Below, piece after piece: positions 13,650-21,157 of a stretch of 64,000 bases of DNA (positions are counted from its first letter, which is position 1; every line of letters starts with the position of its first letter). The notes under the pieces were generated by a model, which was not told the origin of the DNA, made no database searches, and saw only the letters and a program-made list of their open reading frames with translations. A program made the translations under genes and the position numbers. The stretch is from a virus: the IMG/VR virus record IMGVR_UViG_3300023435_000659, positions 1 through 64,000 of that record; one strand, given 5' to 3'.

Positions 13650-14002
13650 ATAACCGACCCATCAACCCTATTGGTCCCATCAATCCTAACTTCAACATGA
13701 ACGACCCGTCACTCAAAGGTGGCGTCCCGCTCCAGCGGGTTCCTGTAATTCCCTGGGAAGCGTTTGTTGCTTGTGGGCTCCAGGTTTACAAGGATGGTAA
13801 GGTCCAATTATCTCTATTCGACCCCAAGCCCATGGCTACTGCCGATGAGGTACTTCAAGTCATGCTACTCCTCATATCTTCCCAAGGGAAGAAACCGGGC
13901 CCCATTGCCTGGGACACAGTTCCCGAGGAGGTCCATCGCCATTTCAAGTTCAAGGATGAGCCCGTCGACGGCGTACCCCGTCAAGATGGCATGTTCGGCT
14001 AG
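13646..14002 (+). CDS. Hypothetical protein, 118 residues
   Basis: The ATG overlaps the preceding stop (ATGA). The protein starts with an Asn/Pro-rich segment (NNRPINPIGPINPNFNMNDP), followed by VPVIPWEAFVACGLQVYKDG and a helical region (ADEVLQVMLLLISSQG). It lies between terminase and portal, where packaging or head-assembly accessory genes are common. No family recognised. Confidence 0.6.
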   Translation: MNNRPINPIGPINPNFNMNDPSLKGGVPLQRVPVIPWEAFVACGLQVYKDGKVQLSLFDPKPMATADEVLQVMLLLISSQGKKPGPIAWDTVPEEVHRHFKFKDEPVDGVPRQDGMFG

Positions 14003-14057
14003 TGAGTCAATCTGCCAATTCTAGGTTGCCTGGGCAATCTATCTCGGCAAATCTCTA

Positions 14058-14086
14058 TTGACGATTGTGCGCGATCGCCGTATGTT
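14058..14086 (+). promoter_or_regulatory. Candidate sigma70-like promoter upstream of the portal operon
   Basis: TTGACG (14058-14063) and TATGTT (14081-14086) are separated by 17 bases in the 148-base gap before the next gene. Nine of twelve positions match the consensus. It could boost portal and head-gene transcription. Confidence 0.4.
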
Positions 14087-14150
14087 TACTGTGAACGCTC
14101 AATTTATAGGCAGGTGCCTACATTTTAATCAGTCAATGGAGACAGAAGCC

Positions 14151-14309
14151 ATGAAGAACGAAGCCGCAAAGGCAGTCGAGAAGAAAATCTCTCCCGTAGA
14201 GGGGGAGCAAGGCGCGGTCAAAGAGGCCGGAAGCACTCCGCCGCCTTCTTACGGGCATGGCAGTGCCTCATCTGGAGGCACATCGGGCCAGATTCCAAAG
14301 GATGCCTGA
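14151..14309 (+). CDS. Small Gly/Ser/Pro-rich hypothetical protein
   Basis: This 52-residue protein begins MKNEAAKAVEKKISPVEGEQ and ends in a flexible Gly/Ser/Pro region (PPPSYGHGSASSGG). The chosen ATG is about 8 bases after GGAGA; an ATG 15 bases earlier would place that signal inside the gene. It may be a disordered virion or assembly factor. No family recognised. Confidence 0.5.
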   Translation: MKNEAAKAVEKKISPVEGEQGAVKEAGSTPPPSYGHGSASSGGTSGQIPKDA

Positions 14310-14348
14310 CATCGCGCTATGACGCGAATTAAGGAATGAGGAATCCAT

Positions 14349-16247
14349 ATGGTAGCTTCATACCCGGTTTTAGGTGGTGGTGTGCCTGCTGCTGTCGGGA
14401 TGGGGCTTCCTTTGCCAGATCGGATCGGCGAGTCTGCTAAGCAAGCGGATGTCCCTGCCGGCCCCCTCACGCCGGATTTCATCAAGCGTCTCCATGACCA
14501 GATTGCAATGGCCGAAAAGGAGATGGAGACGTTTCGCGAGCAGAACAGGAAACGTCAGTCACTCTATGCCGGTCATGGTTACGGCACAAACGATGAAGAG
14601 GTTGATGCTCCGCTAAACGTCTACAACCTCGCCTTGCGAATCTACCAGCGGCGGCTCATTAGTGGTGACCCCCGTGTCAACATACGGTCACGCTCCCCGA
14701 AGTCGCGACCTGAAGCCTACGAATTGTCCTTGGCTTGCGAACAATTGTTTCGTGAAATCAACCTCAAGGACACCATGAAAGAGGTTGTTCATCAAGGGCT
14801 GGAGAGTGTTGGCATTGTCAAGGTAGCCGTAACGCCTGGCGGCATGAATGAGTCGTTGGGGTTTCTGCATGATGCGTGGCAGCCGTTTTGCGATCCGGTT
14901 TTGCTGGAGAATTTCGCTTTCGATACGAACGCCAAGCGATGGGAAGAGATCGATTGGTGTGGGGACCGATACCGACTTCCGCTCGATGATCTACTGAATA
15001 ACTCGGAGTGGGATCAGAAGATTGTTGCAACACTGGACAAGTCTCAGACTCGTCAGGACGATGACTTGCGACAAAGCCCTGGTGACGAAAGCGTCCAGCG
15101 GATGGGTGTTGAAGATTCAGTGTTCCGCGATGACCTGCGGCAGTACGTTACCGTTTGGGACATCTGGCTTCCGCGGGAGAAGCTATTAATTACCGTCCCC
15201 GACGGTCAGGGGCAACCGCTTCGTGTCAAGAAATGGGAGGGACCGGAAAATGGTCCGTATCATCTGCTGCGGTTCGATCCACTTCCCGGCAACATCATGC
15301 CAGTATCTCCAGGTGGACACCTGGAAAGCCTTGCGAAACTGCTGAACCGAGCGATTCGGAAGCTGGGGAATCAGCTTGACAGGCAGAAGACAAACCCGAC
15401 GATCACGCCTGCCGCTGCCAATGCTGGGGACGACAATACGATTAAGGATTGTCAAGATGGCGATGTCTTGCAACTGATGGATCCGAAGAATACCGGCGAG
15501 ATTCGATCGGGTGGAATTGACCAGCAATCCTACGCATTCACTCAGGGCTTAATCAGTCTGTTCTCCTGGCTAGGTGGCAACCTTGATTCGCTTGGCGGGC
15601 TTGCGAGTAATGCTGGGACTGCCTCGCAACAGGAAATAGAACTGGCGGGTGCGAACAGCCTGATTGATGAGTTGAACGACCGGTTTACTGGATTCTTGCA
15701 GGGGGTTGTGACCGATTTGGCGTGGTACATCTACAAGGATCCCAAGGGGACACGCAGGTTAATCAAACGGGTAGAGGGCACCGATTGGGAAGTGCCGATA
15801 CGCTGGGGGCCCAATCGGAGATCGCGATCGTTCTTTATGTTTGAGTTTGAGATTGATTCGTTCAGCATTCATGCCCGAACGCCGGAACAGCGGTTGCAGA
15901 CAATTATGGAAATTATGCCGCGGATGATGCAAGCGGCGCAGGCCAAGATGATATTTGCCCAGGTCGGGGATGAATTGGATACGGAGGCGCTGTGGCGGTT
16001 GATTACCCGTTACACAGGGCTTACCGAGTTGTCGGAATTGATTCGATCTTCGGGTATACCGATTACGGCTGAACCGGGTGGTGCGGATCGGATGCCCAGT
16101 GCGAACACAGGGATGCCGCACGAGTACATCCGCCGGAATGTTTCGAGCGGCGGTGGCGGCGGGGGGATGGCGCCGGGGCAGCAGGCATTGGCACAGATGA
16201 TGTCGGCGGGCAACAATGGGGGCGGGCAGCAAGGAACACCAGCATGA
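14349..16247 (+). CDS. Portal protein
   Basis: This 632-residue protein lies directly downstream of the terminase block. It has portal-like features: a helical N-terminus (FIKRLHDQIAMAEKEMETFRE), a loop with NVYNLALRIYQRRLISGDPRV, a long beta-rich clip/stem region, YHLLRFDPLPGNIMPVSP, the NRAIRKLGNQLDRQK helix, and a Gly-rich C-terminal tail. Size is close to short-tailed phage portals. It forms the dodecameric ring at one capsid vertex through which DNA is packaged. AGGAA precedes the ATG. The C-terminus overlaps the next gene by 4 bases. Confidence 0.85.
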   Translation: MVASYPVLGGGVPAAVGMGLPLPDRIGESAKQADVPAGPLTPDFIKRLHDQIAMAEKEMETFREQNRKRQSLYAGHGYGTNDEEVDAPLNVYNLALRIYQRRLISGDPRVNIRSRSPKSRPEAYELSLACEQLFREINLKDTMKEVVHQGLESVGIVKVAVTPGGMNESLGFLHDAWQPFCDPVLLENFAFDTNAKRWEEIDWCGDRYRLPLDDLLNNSEWDQKIVATLDKSQTRQDDDLRQSPGDESVQRMGVEDSVFRDDLRQYVTVWDIWLPREKLLITVPDGQGQPLRVKKWEGPENGPYHLLRFDPLPGNIMPVSPGGHLESLAKLLNRAIRKLGNQLDRQKTNPTITPAAANAGDDNTIKDCQDGDVLQLMDPKNTGEIRSGGIDQQSYAFTQGLISLFSWLGGNLDSLGGLASNAGTASQQEIELAGANSLIDELNDRFTGFLQGVVTDLAWYIYKDPKGTRRLIKRVEGTDWEVPIRWGPNRRSRSFFMFEFEIDSFSIHARTPEQRLQTIMEIMPRMMQAAQAKMIFAQVGDELDTEALWRLITRYTGLTELSELIRSSGIPITAEPGGADRMPSANTGMPHEYIRRNVSSGGGGGGMAPGQQALAQMMSAGNNGGGQQGTPA

Positions 16248-16807
16248 ACACAATTACCGATGGAATGCGAGCTACAATGCAGGCGATTACCGCCGGCCTA
16301 AGTTGCGTTCGGGTAAGTTCATCGGCTACTAAGCACTTCCGCCATGACGGCGAAAAAGTCGTGGAAGTTGAGCGGCCTTGTGTAGTTGTTTCGCGGACGA
16401 TGTTTCCGTACAAGTCAGTTGCAATGGCTGTGAATCCAAGCGAAGTGCCGGCAGTGAAGGAGCGATTGAAGAGGGAAGGGCTGTTCACGGAGTTTGATTC
16501 TGAGGGACGACCAGTTATCACAAGCACGAAGCAACAGGATGCCCTAGCCAAAGCGATGGGCATGAAGACTGGTCGGGATGGATATGGGCATACGGACGAG
16601 CACGGCAACTTCCAGAACAGTGGTCGACGTCGATCTGATGAAATAGCAGAGGGACGTGGCCGGGTTCGCAAGGCAATTAAGGAGTTGGAGGCAATGCCCG
16701 AAGAGGTGCCTGCCGGTGTTGTAGCGGGAGTACTTGACGAGTACGATATTGTTCCGGGAGTACTTGACGAGTACAACATTTTCCCAAACGAGGAGAACAC
16801 AGGGTAA
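16244..16807 (+). CDS. Hypothetical protein with duplicated 10-residue unit
   Basis: This 187-residue protein is coupled to the portal by an ATGA overlap. A middle segment (PVITSTKQQDALAKAMGMKTG) and the basic region RRRSDEIAEGRGRVRKAIKE suggest a nucleic-acid- or head-associated protein. The C-terminus carries a tandem duplication, GVLDEYDIVP then GVLDEYNIFP, encoded by a 30-base repeat at 16725-16784. I cannot assign a family; location suggests a head-assembly or packaging accessory. Confidence 0.6.
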   Translation: MNTITDGMRATMQAITAGLSCVRVSSSATKHFRHDGEKVVEVERPCVVVSRTMFPYKSVAMAVNPSEVPAVKERLKREGLFTEFDSEGRPVITSTKQQDALAKAMGMKTGRDGYGHTDEHGNFQNSGRRRSDEIAEGRGRVRKAIKELEAMPEEVPAGVVAGVLDEYDIVPGVLDEYNIFPNEENTG

Positions 16808-16812
16808 ATACG

Positions 16813-16965
16813 ATGGCAAAAAAGGAGAAGGAGAAGATTCGCCAATTGAAGGAAGGGGTTGGCTACGGCATGAAATACACGAAGAAAATGAAAGTGGTTG
16901 CCGTCAAGCCCAAGTCCAAAACCAATCGTGGCGGCTCTAGGAGAATTGGCGACATCGAGAAGTAA
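16813..16965 (+). CDS. Small highly basic protein
   Basis: This 50-residue protein begins MAKKEKEKIRQLKEGVGYGM and is Lys/Arg-rich to the end (KPKSKTNRGGSRRIGDIEK). Such charge suggests binding to nucleic acid or an acidic partner. The stop is 1 base before the tRNA-like RNA, so both are in the same transcript. No family recognised. Confidence 0.55.
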   Translation: MAKKEKEKIRQLKEGVGYGMKYTKKMKVVAVKPKSKTNRGGSRRIGDIEK

Positions 16966-16966
16966 A

Positions 16967-17094
16967 GGCCCGATGGTGCAATGGCAGCACATCTCCGAAA
17001 CACGTCCCACCCTGGGTCAGGGAGGGCGGTAACCGAGAGGTCCGCCTGTGCGGTTGAGGAGAAGACCGCGGGTTCGATTCCCGCAAGGGCCACC
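16967..17094 (+). tRNA. tRNA-like RNA with a branched insert in the anticodon loop
   Basis: The element begins with an acceptor strand GGCCC, a D-arm GTGC-AATGGCA-GCAC, A26 and the anticodon stem TCTCC. It ends with GGAGA, a 5-base variable loop, the T-arm GCGGG-TTCGATT-CCCGC and GGGCC-ACC. Only 5 of 7 acceptor pairs form, and U33 and a clear anticodon are missing. Where a 7-base loop should be there are 61 bases that fold into a three-way junction: CACG/TGTG closing stem, hairpin 17010-17022 and hairpin 17025-17046 with a GAGA tetraloop. It may be a tRNA with a small intron, a tRNA-derived regulatory RNA or a decayed tRNA. Confidence 0.5.
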
Positions 17095-17122
17095 GAGGAG
17101 GACGCGAGGTAATTTGACACAA

Positions 17123-17261
17123 GGAAGGGTCATGCAGCGATGCACGGCCTGAACGGACCAGGCAACCCCCGACTTGATCCCCGGGGGCGTCGGATTCCCG
17201 TTCCAGCGACAGCCTCACGACGGGAGGGTTGTGCGTCGCCGCATGGCCCTTCCGTTTTTTT
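17123..17261 (+). ncRNA. Structured RNA closed by a long stem and followed by seven T
   Basis: Bases 17123-17135 pair with 17241-17253 (13 pairs with one G-U) and, after a one-base mismatch, 17137-17146 pair with 17230-17239 (10 pairs). Inside are three hairpins: 17147-17163 (5-pair stem, 7-base loop), 17166-17187 (6 pairs) and 17197-17224 (5 pairs, extendable). A T7 run follows at 17255-17261, then the ribosome-binding site of the scaffold gene. It looks like an independent non-coding RNA or a large attenuator. No known family is recognised by eye. Confidence 0.6.
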
Positions 17262-17273
17262 GCGAGGCTCACG

Positions 17274-18506
17274 ATGACAACAGAAACAGCAAAACCAACT
17301 TCCCACCAAACGGGCACAACCCCCGACCCGATTGCGTCGAACGCACAGGATTTCAGCGGCAGTGACGATGAAGTCCTCGACAATTTCGCGGAAGTACCTA
17401 GCGATCAGGTTCCGATGGGGTTGGGCGGCGAGGCAGGAAAGCAATCGGAACCAGCAAGTTCTACGCTGGAAGCCGATATTGTAAATGGCACTACGAAACA
17501 ATCCGGCGAGAAACTTCCGTCGGACTATCCCGCAGGCGGGCCCGAACCGGTTCAGGAGCCCGCAGGCGATGAAGGCACGGAGACTACTCCCGAGCCAATT
17601 TCCGAAGAACCGAAAACCCCCGAATTCCCGCCTGCGTTGCTGCAAATGGCGGGATATGCTGATGCCGCAGCGGCACAAAATGCTGGATTTAACAACCCAG
17701 ATGCCTTGCTTGCCGCTGTTCAATGGCGCAGCCAATTGTTGACTCCGGGCACTCAAGTAGTTCAACCTGCTCCGCTTTCTGAGCAAGGGCTGTATCGACG
17801 CCCCGCTCAACCATCAACTCCTTCGGTGTCTCCCGCGCCAGAGCCAGTAGCCAAGCCGGAAGACACTGCCGATTTCAAGGCGTTTCAGTTGCCCACTGAT
17901 AAACGGGACATGCTGGACGATGATTTGGTGGATGTGCTCGATCAAATGAACGAGCATTACCAGCATGAACACGAGCATCACCAGCAGGAACTGAAGTCAC
18001 TTCGCTCTTCTGTTAGCCAGCGGGAAGCTGATATAACCCGCCAGCAAGCACAGGAGGAAAGTGCGAGGTTTGACAAAGTGGTAAATGCTCTCGGCGATGA
18101 GTGGAAGGATGTATTCGGTGAAGGCAGCGGTACGGATTTGGCTCGAATGGGCCAGGACGATCCTGCTGCGATGACTAACTTTAACCACCGGGTGCGGCTA
18201 TTCGAGACTGTCGAAGCAGTGCGGGAAGTCAATGCTAAGCAGCAGTACAAGCCCATGACCGTCGAACAAGAAGTTCAATGGGCCTTGTTGCAGCGATACC
18301 CTGACAAATTTCAACACATGATCTCCGGGAACTCTGATTCCAGCCAAAGCAAGGGAGTCACCGCTAGTCGCCCGACTCAGCGAAAGACACCACCTAAAAA
18401 CCAGAATCAAAAGGTTCTGGCCGACGTGGATGCCATGCTTCAAAAGCGGCATGGCCACTCGTTGGATATGGGCCAGGAGGATGAGTTTGATGGGAGAGAA
18501 ATATAG
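17274..18506 (+). CDS. Putative scaffold protein
   Basis: This 410-residue acidic protein lies immediately before the major capsid gene, the usual place of scaffolds. The first 200 residues are disordered, Pro/Glu/Thr-rich. A predicted coiled coil follows (HYQHEHEHHQQELKSLRSSV), then a helical region ending with Lys-rich KTPPKNQNQKVLADVDAML. These are features of scaffold proteins, which shape the prohead and then leave. There is little sequence conservation in the family, so the call rests on position and composition. The ATG at 17274 has GAGG upstream, directly after the T7 of the RNA before it. Confidence 0.65.
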   Translation: MTTETAKPTSHQTGTTPDPIASNAQDFSGSDDEVLDNFAEVPSDQVPMGLGGEAGKQSEPASSTLEADIVNGTTKQSGEKLPSDYPAGGPEPVQEPAGDEGTETTPEPISEEPKTPEFPPALLQMAGYADAAAAQNAGFNNPDALLAAVQWRSQLLTPGTQVVQPAPLSEQGLYRRPAQPSTPSVSPAPEPVAKPEDTADFKAFQLPTDKRDMLDDDLVDVLDQMNEHYQHEHEHHQQELKSLRSSVSQREADITRQQAQEESARFDKVVNALGDEWKDVFGEGSGTDLARMGQDDPAAMTNFNHRVRLFETVEAVREVNAKQQYKPMTVEQEVQWALLQRYPDKFQHMISGNSDSSQSKGVTASRPTQRKTPPKNQNQKVLADVDAMLQKRHGHSLDMGQEDEFDGREI

Positions 18507-18519
18507 GAGGACATCCTAG

Positions 18520-19569
18520 ATGGCAACCATTCAACCGGCCGATATCCCTGATATTGTGGCCACTACGCGGGTTTCAGAGGGGCGTCTGCGCTTTCAGCAG
18601 ATTGCACAGAATCTGCCCTTCTACGAGGTCTTTTCTCGCTGGTTCAAGCGGGATAAGGTCATGTTTTCCAGCGGGTACAAGATTCAACGAACGCTGATGA
18701 ACAAGTTGAATCGTGCGGCCTCAAAGCATGTTGGGTTTCTACAGCCCGACAAAGTAAACATCATGGACGTCCTGACGACCATGAGTGTCGAGTGGGTTCA
18801 TGCCCAGACCGATTGGGGCATTATCTATCAGACCGATGTTCTGATGAACTCCGGCAAGGACCTGATCCTGAACATCATCAAGCCGCGGCGTGTCGCATCG
18901 CTCTTGGGGCTTGTCGAAGAAATCGAGGAACTGTCCTTCGGGGCCGCTCCCGGCGTAAGCGACAACGTCAATCCGTGGGCATTGAAGTATTGGGTCACAT
19001 ACAATGCGACCGACGGCTTCACGGGTGCCGCTCCGGGCTCCCATACCACGAAGGGTGGTGTGAACACAACGAACGTACCGAACTTCAAGAATTACTCGAT
19101 TACATACACGGATGTGAGCGACAACGATCTGGTGAAAAGCCTGCGAACGATGTTTCGTAAGTGTCGTTTCGTCAGCCCGATTAGTCATCCAGACTACCGG
19201 GGCCAGATTCGCGATCGCTATCGGCTGTACTGCAACGAGGAAACGATCTCCGCGTTCGAGGACATAGTTCGGTCGCACAACGAGAATCTTGGCAAGGACT
19301 TGGCGATGTTTGATGGTGCCGCGTATATCGCTGGCTACCCAATCATCTACATCCCGCAACTCGACGACGATTCGTCGAGCGATCCGGTCTACGTCATAGA
19401 TCACTCGACGTTTTACCCGGTGTGCCTGAAGGGCGATTACCTCCGGGAAACCGGCCCGCTCCAGGGCGAATCCCACAATACGTGGAACTGTTTCACGGAT
19501 TTGACTTACAACTTCCTCAACGTGGACCCGCGGCGCTCCGGCGTAGCGGCCAAGTCTGACCCGTCGTAA
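18520..19569 (+). CDS. Major capsid protein
   Basis: This 349-residue protein has a very strong ribosome-binding site (AGGAGG, 9 bases before ATG), matching high expression. It lies between the putative scaffold and decoration genes. The sequence includes RFQQIAQNLPFYEVFSRWF near the start, long helix/strand blocks, FGAAPGVSDNVNPW and AAYIAGYPIIYIPQLDDDS near the end, in keeping with an HK97-fold capsid subunit of short N-arm type. The family is too diverse to identify closer. It forms the icosahedral shell. Confidence 0.75.
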   Translation: MATIQPADIPDIVATTRVSEGRLRFQQIAQNLPFYEVFSRWFKRDKVMFSSGYKIQRTLMNKLNRAASKHVGFLQPDKVNIMDVLTTMSVEWVHAQTDWGIIYQTDVLMNSGKDLILNIIKPRRVASLLGLVEEIEELSFGAAPGVSDNVNPWALKYWVTYNATDGFTGAAPGSHTTKGGVNTTNVPNFKNYSITYTDVSDNDLVKSLRTMFRKCRFVSPISHPDYRGQIRDRYRLYCNEETISAFEDIVRSHNENLGKDLAMFDGAAYIAGYPIIYIPQLDDDSSSDPVYVIDHSTFYPVCLKGDYLRETGPLQGESHNTWNCFTDLTYNFLNVDPRRSGVAAKSDPS

Positions 19570-19633
19570 CGGTGGGAAATCACTGACCGCGTACCAATAA
19601 TGTTCGCTAACGCGAAAAAGGAGTTCAATACCT

Positions 19634-20497
19634 ATGGGTACTACCAGACTTTCTGCCGAGGGTGCCGTTGGCCGCGGGTTAAGTCCCGCCATTTGGCAAG
19701 CATACGGCTTCATCGGTGGCAACTTCAACGATCCGTCGTTGATTCCGTTTTTCTTTGACGATTTCGCAAACTTTCCAGTGATGGCAAGTGAAACCGCGCA
19801 AGCTGGCTATTACACCTACCAGGATTCTGGTGTGACCGTCCAAGGTTGTGCGGCGGTCGATAACAGCGAAGGTGAGTTCGGAATCGTCGAAATTGCCGGC
19901 AACGATGCCGACAACGATGAAGGGCATCTTGAATTGGGTGCCAGCAAGCATGGGCTGGTTCGCATCGACCCGACTGCCGGGGAACGTGCGGTTGTGGCGT
20001 TCGAGTGCCGCATGAAGCGGACTTCGGTGACAGACAACCACACGGCCTTTGCCTTCGGGATTGGCGAACCGACATTCTGCACAGTCGAGGGCCTAGTGGA
20101 CAACACGGGGGCACTGTATGCCTCCGGGAAGGATTTTGTTGGCTTCCAAACGCTCACCGCGAGCAATGAGGAAATCGACACAATCTACCAGATTGACAGT
20201 ACCGGCACAGTAGTTCAGGTCAAGGATAACGCCGGAACAGCCGTGGCCGATACCTGGATCAAGCTGGGTGGCGTCTACGATCCTGGTGCCGAAGCCGACA
20301 AGAAGATGAAGTACTTCATCGACGGCGTGGAACTAGGTGATTCGGTGACCGATGCGATCATCACCGCCGGAACCGCCTTCCCGACCGATGAAGAAATGAC
20401 GTTGGTTTTGCTGACCAAAAACGGTGATGTCGGCACAACTACTCACGAAGTCTACATGGATTGGTGGGCAATCGGAACCTATTCCGTTGATACATAA
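19634..20497 (+). CDS. Virion surface protein, lectin-like (LamG-type) fold
   Basis: This 287-residue protein follows the capsid gene. It has many beta strands and short turns (FFFDDFANFP, ERAVVAFECRMKR, TAFAFGIGEP, KYFIDGVELGD, HEVYMDWWAIGT), as in concanavalin A/LamG-like domains that bind sugars. N-terminal TRLSAEGAVGRGLSPAIWQ may anchor to the capsid. Its position suggests a capsid decoration or head protein that binds glycans. The fold call is by pattern of strands only. Confidence 0.55.
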   Translation: MGTTRLSAEGAVGRGLSPAIWQAYGFIGGNFNDPSLIPFFFDDFANFPVMASETAQAGYYTYQDSGVTVQGCAAVDNSEGEFGIVEIAGNDADNDEGHLELGASKHGLVRIDPTAGERAVVAFECRMKRTSVTDNHTAFAFGIGEPTFCTVEGLVDNTGALYASGKDFVGFQTLTASNEEIDTIYQIDSTGTVVQVKDNAGTAVADTWIKLGGVYDPGAEADKKMKYFIDGVELGDSVTDAIITAGTAFPTDEEMTLVLLTKNGDVGTTTHEVYMDWWAIGTYSVDT

Positions 20498-20520
20498 CGT
20501 CCACCTCGCGTGGGCCTCCC

Positions 20521-20552
20521 GCCCCCGGCAGTCCGTAGTGACTGCTGGGGGC
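20521..20552 (+). terminator. Strong 13-bp stem-loop without T-tract
   Basis: GCCCCCGGCAGTC pairs with GACTGCTGGGGGC around a 6-base loop, 24 bases after the stop of the lectin-like protein gene. No run of T follows, so factor-independent termination is unlikely. It may protect the 3' end of the capsid transcript or mark processing. Confidence 0.5.
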
Positions 20553-20641
20553 ATTGTTGGATGCCGGCTTCCACGACCGAAGACGCGGCCGGGCTTGTGC
20601 CAACCGGACCATCTTAACCCCCGATGTAAAAGGGAAATTCG

Positions 20642-20790
20642 ATGTCTAACGAAAACGTCATGCGGTTGTTCAATGATGCTGTTACTAACGGCCGAGTTCG
20701 CCCCAGACTGAATGTCATCGTCAAGACAGCCAGCTATACCGTCACATCAGGTGACTTTGGCTCGGTACTTACGACGCGCGGTGCTCAGGC
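20642..20790 (+). repeat. Direct duplication, copy 1 (copy 2 at 21158-21306)
   Basis: The 5' coding segments are nearly identical in DNA, and the upstream leaders (about 20576-20641 and 21092-21157) share blocks such as TGCCAACCGGACCATC and GATGTAAAA. The whole leader-plus-gene unit was duplicated in tandem. Confidence 0.8.
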
Positions 20791-21055
20791 CGCAGTTACG
20801 TTTACGCTGCCGGCAGCCTCGACGCAGAACAAGGGCGAGTGGATGTTGTTCGTCAACGTGGCCAACCAGAACATGATTATTGCCGGTGCCGATGAGGAGC
20901 TAGTTGTGTTCAATGACCTGACAGCCGATAGTATCGCGTTCCAAACCGGCAGCGAAAAAATCGGCGGGGCATTCCTGGCGATCTCGGACGGGACAAGCTG
21001 GACTGTGCAGCCACTTGCAACAGAGACACAAACAGTAACCGTTGCTTCGGCTTAA
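20642..21055 (+). CDS. Small virion surface protein (first paralogue)
   Basis: This 137-residue beta-rich protein begins MSNENVMRLFNDAVTNGRVR. It contains VTFTLPAAS, MIIAGADEELVVFND and AFLAISDGTSW, a pattern seen in small phage decoration or fibre-knob proteins. It is a close paralogue of the next gene; the first 50 codons are almost identical in DNA, and the leader before both genes is duplicated. It lacks the Ser/Pro tail of the second copy. Confidence 0.65.
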   Translation: MSNENVMRLFNDAVTNGRVRPRLNVIVKTASYTVTSGDFGSVLTTRGAQAAVTFTLPAASTQNKGEWMLFVNVANQNMIIAGADEELVVFNDLTADSIAFQTGSEKIGGAFLAISDGTSWTVQPLATETQTVTVASA

Positions 21056-21157
21056 CGCAAAGAAGCAGGGAGTGCCGGTTCTCTTTATGTCCGAAGACGC
21101 GGGCAGGCATGGTGCCAACCGGACCATCGTTAATCCAGATGTAAAAAGGAACTTTCA

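Noticed and set aside
16635-17005. CTGATGA at 16635 and GAAAC at 16997 as hammerhead ribozyme core
   Set aside because: The two elements are about 360 bases apart and the first is in a coding gene; no closing stems.
16063-17010. 315-residue minus-strand frame across the portal end
   Set aside because: It overlaps the portal, two real genes and the tRNA-like RNA; no family or start signal.
16967-17094. tRNA 3' half as integrase attachment site
   Set aside because: It is about 7 kb from the integrase; attP is usually adjacent to int, and no second copy is seen.
17114-17142. Perfect TTGACA before the structured RNA
   Set aside because: No -10 element at 15-19 bases; the expected place is inside the stem.
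18739-19728. 329-residue minus-strand frame opposite the capsid gene
   Set aside because: It lies wholly within the capsid gene and neighbour, has no signal and no recognisable domain.
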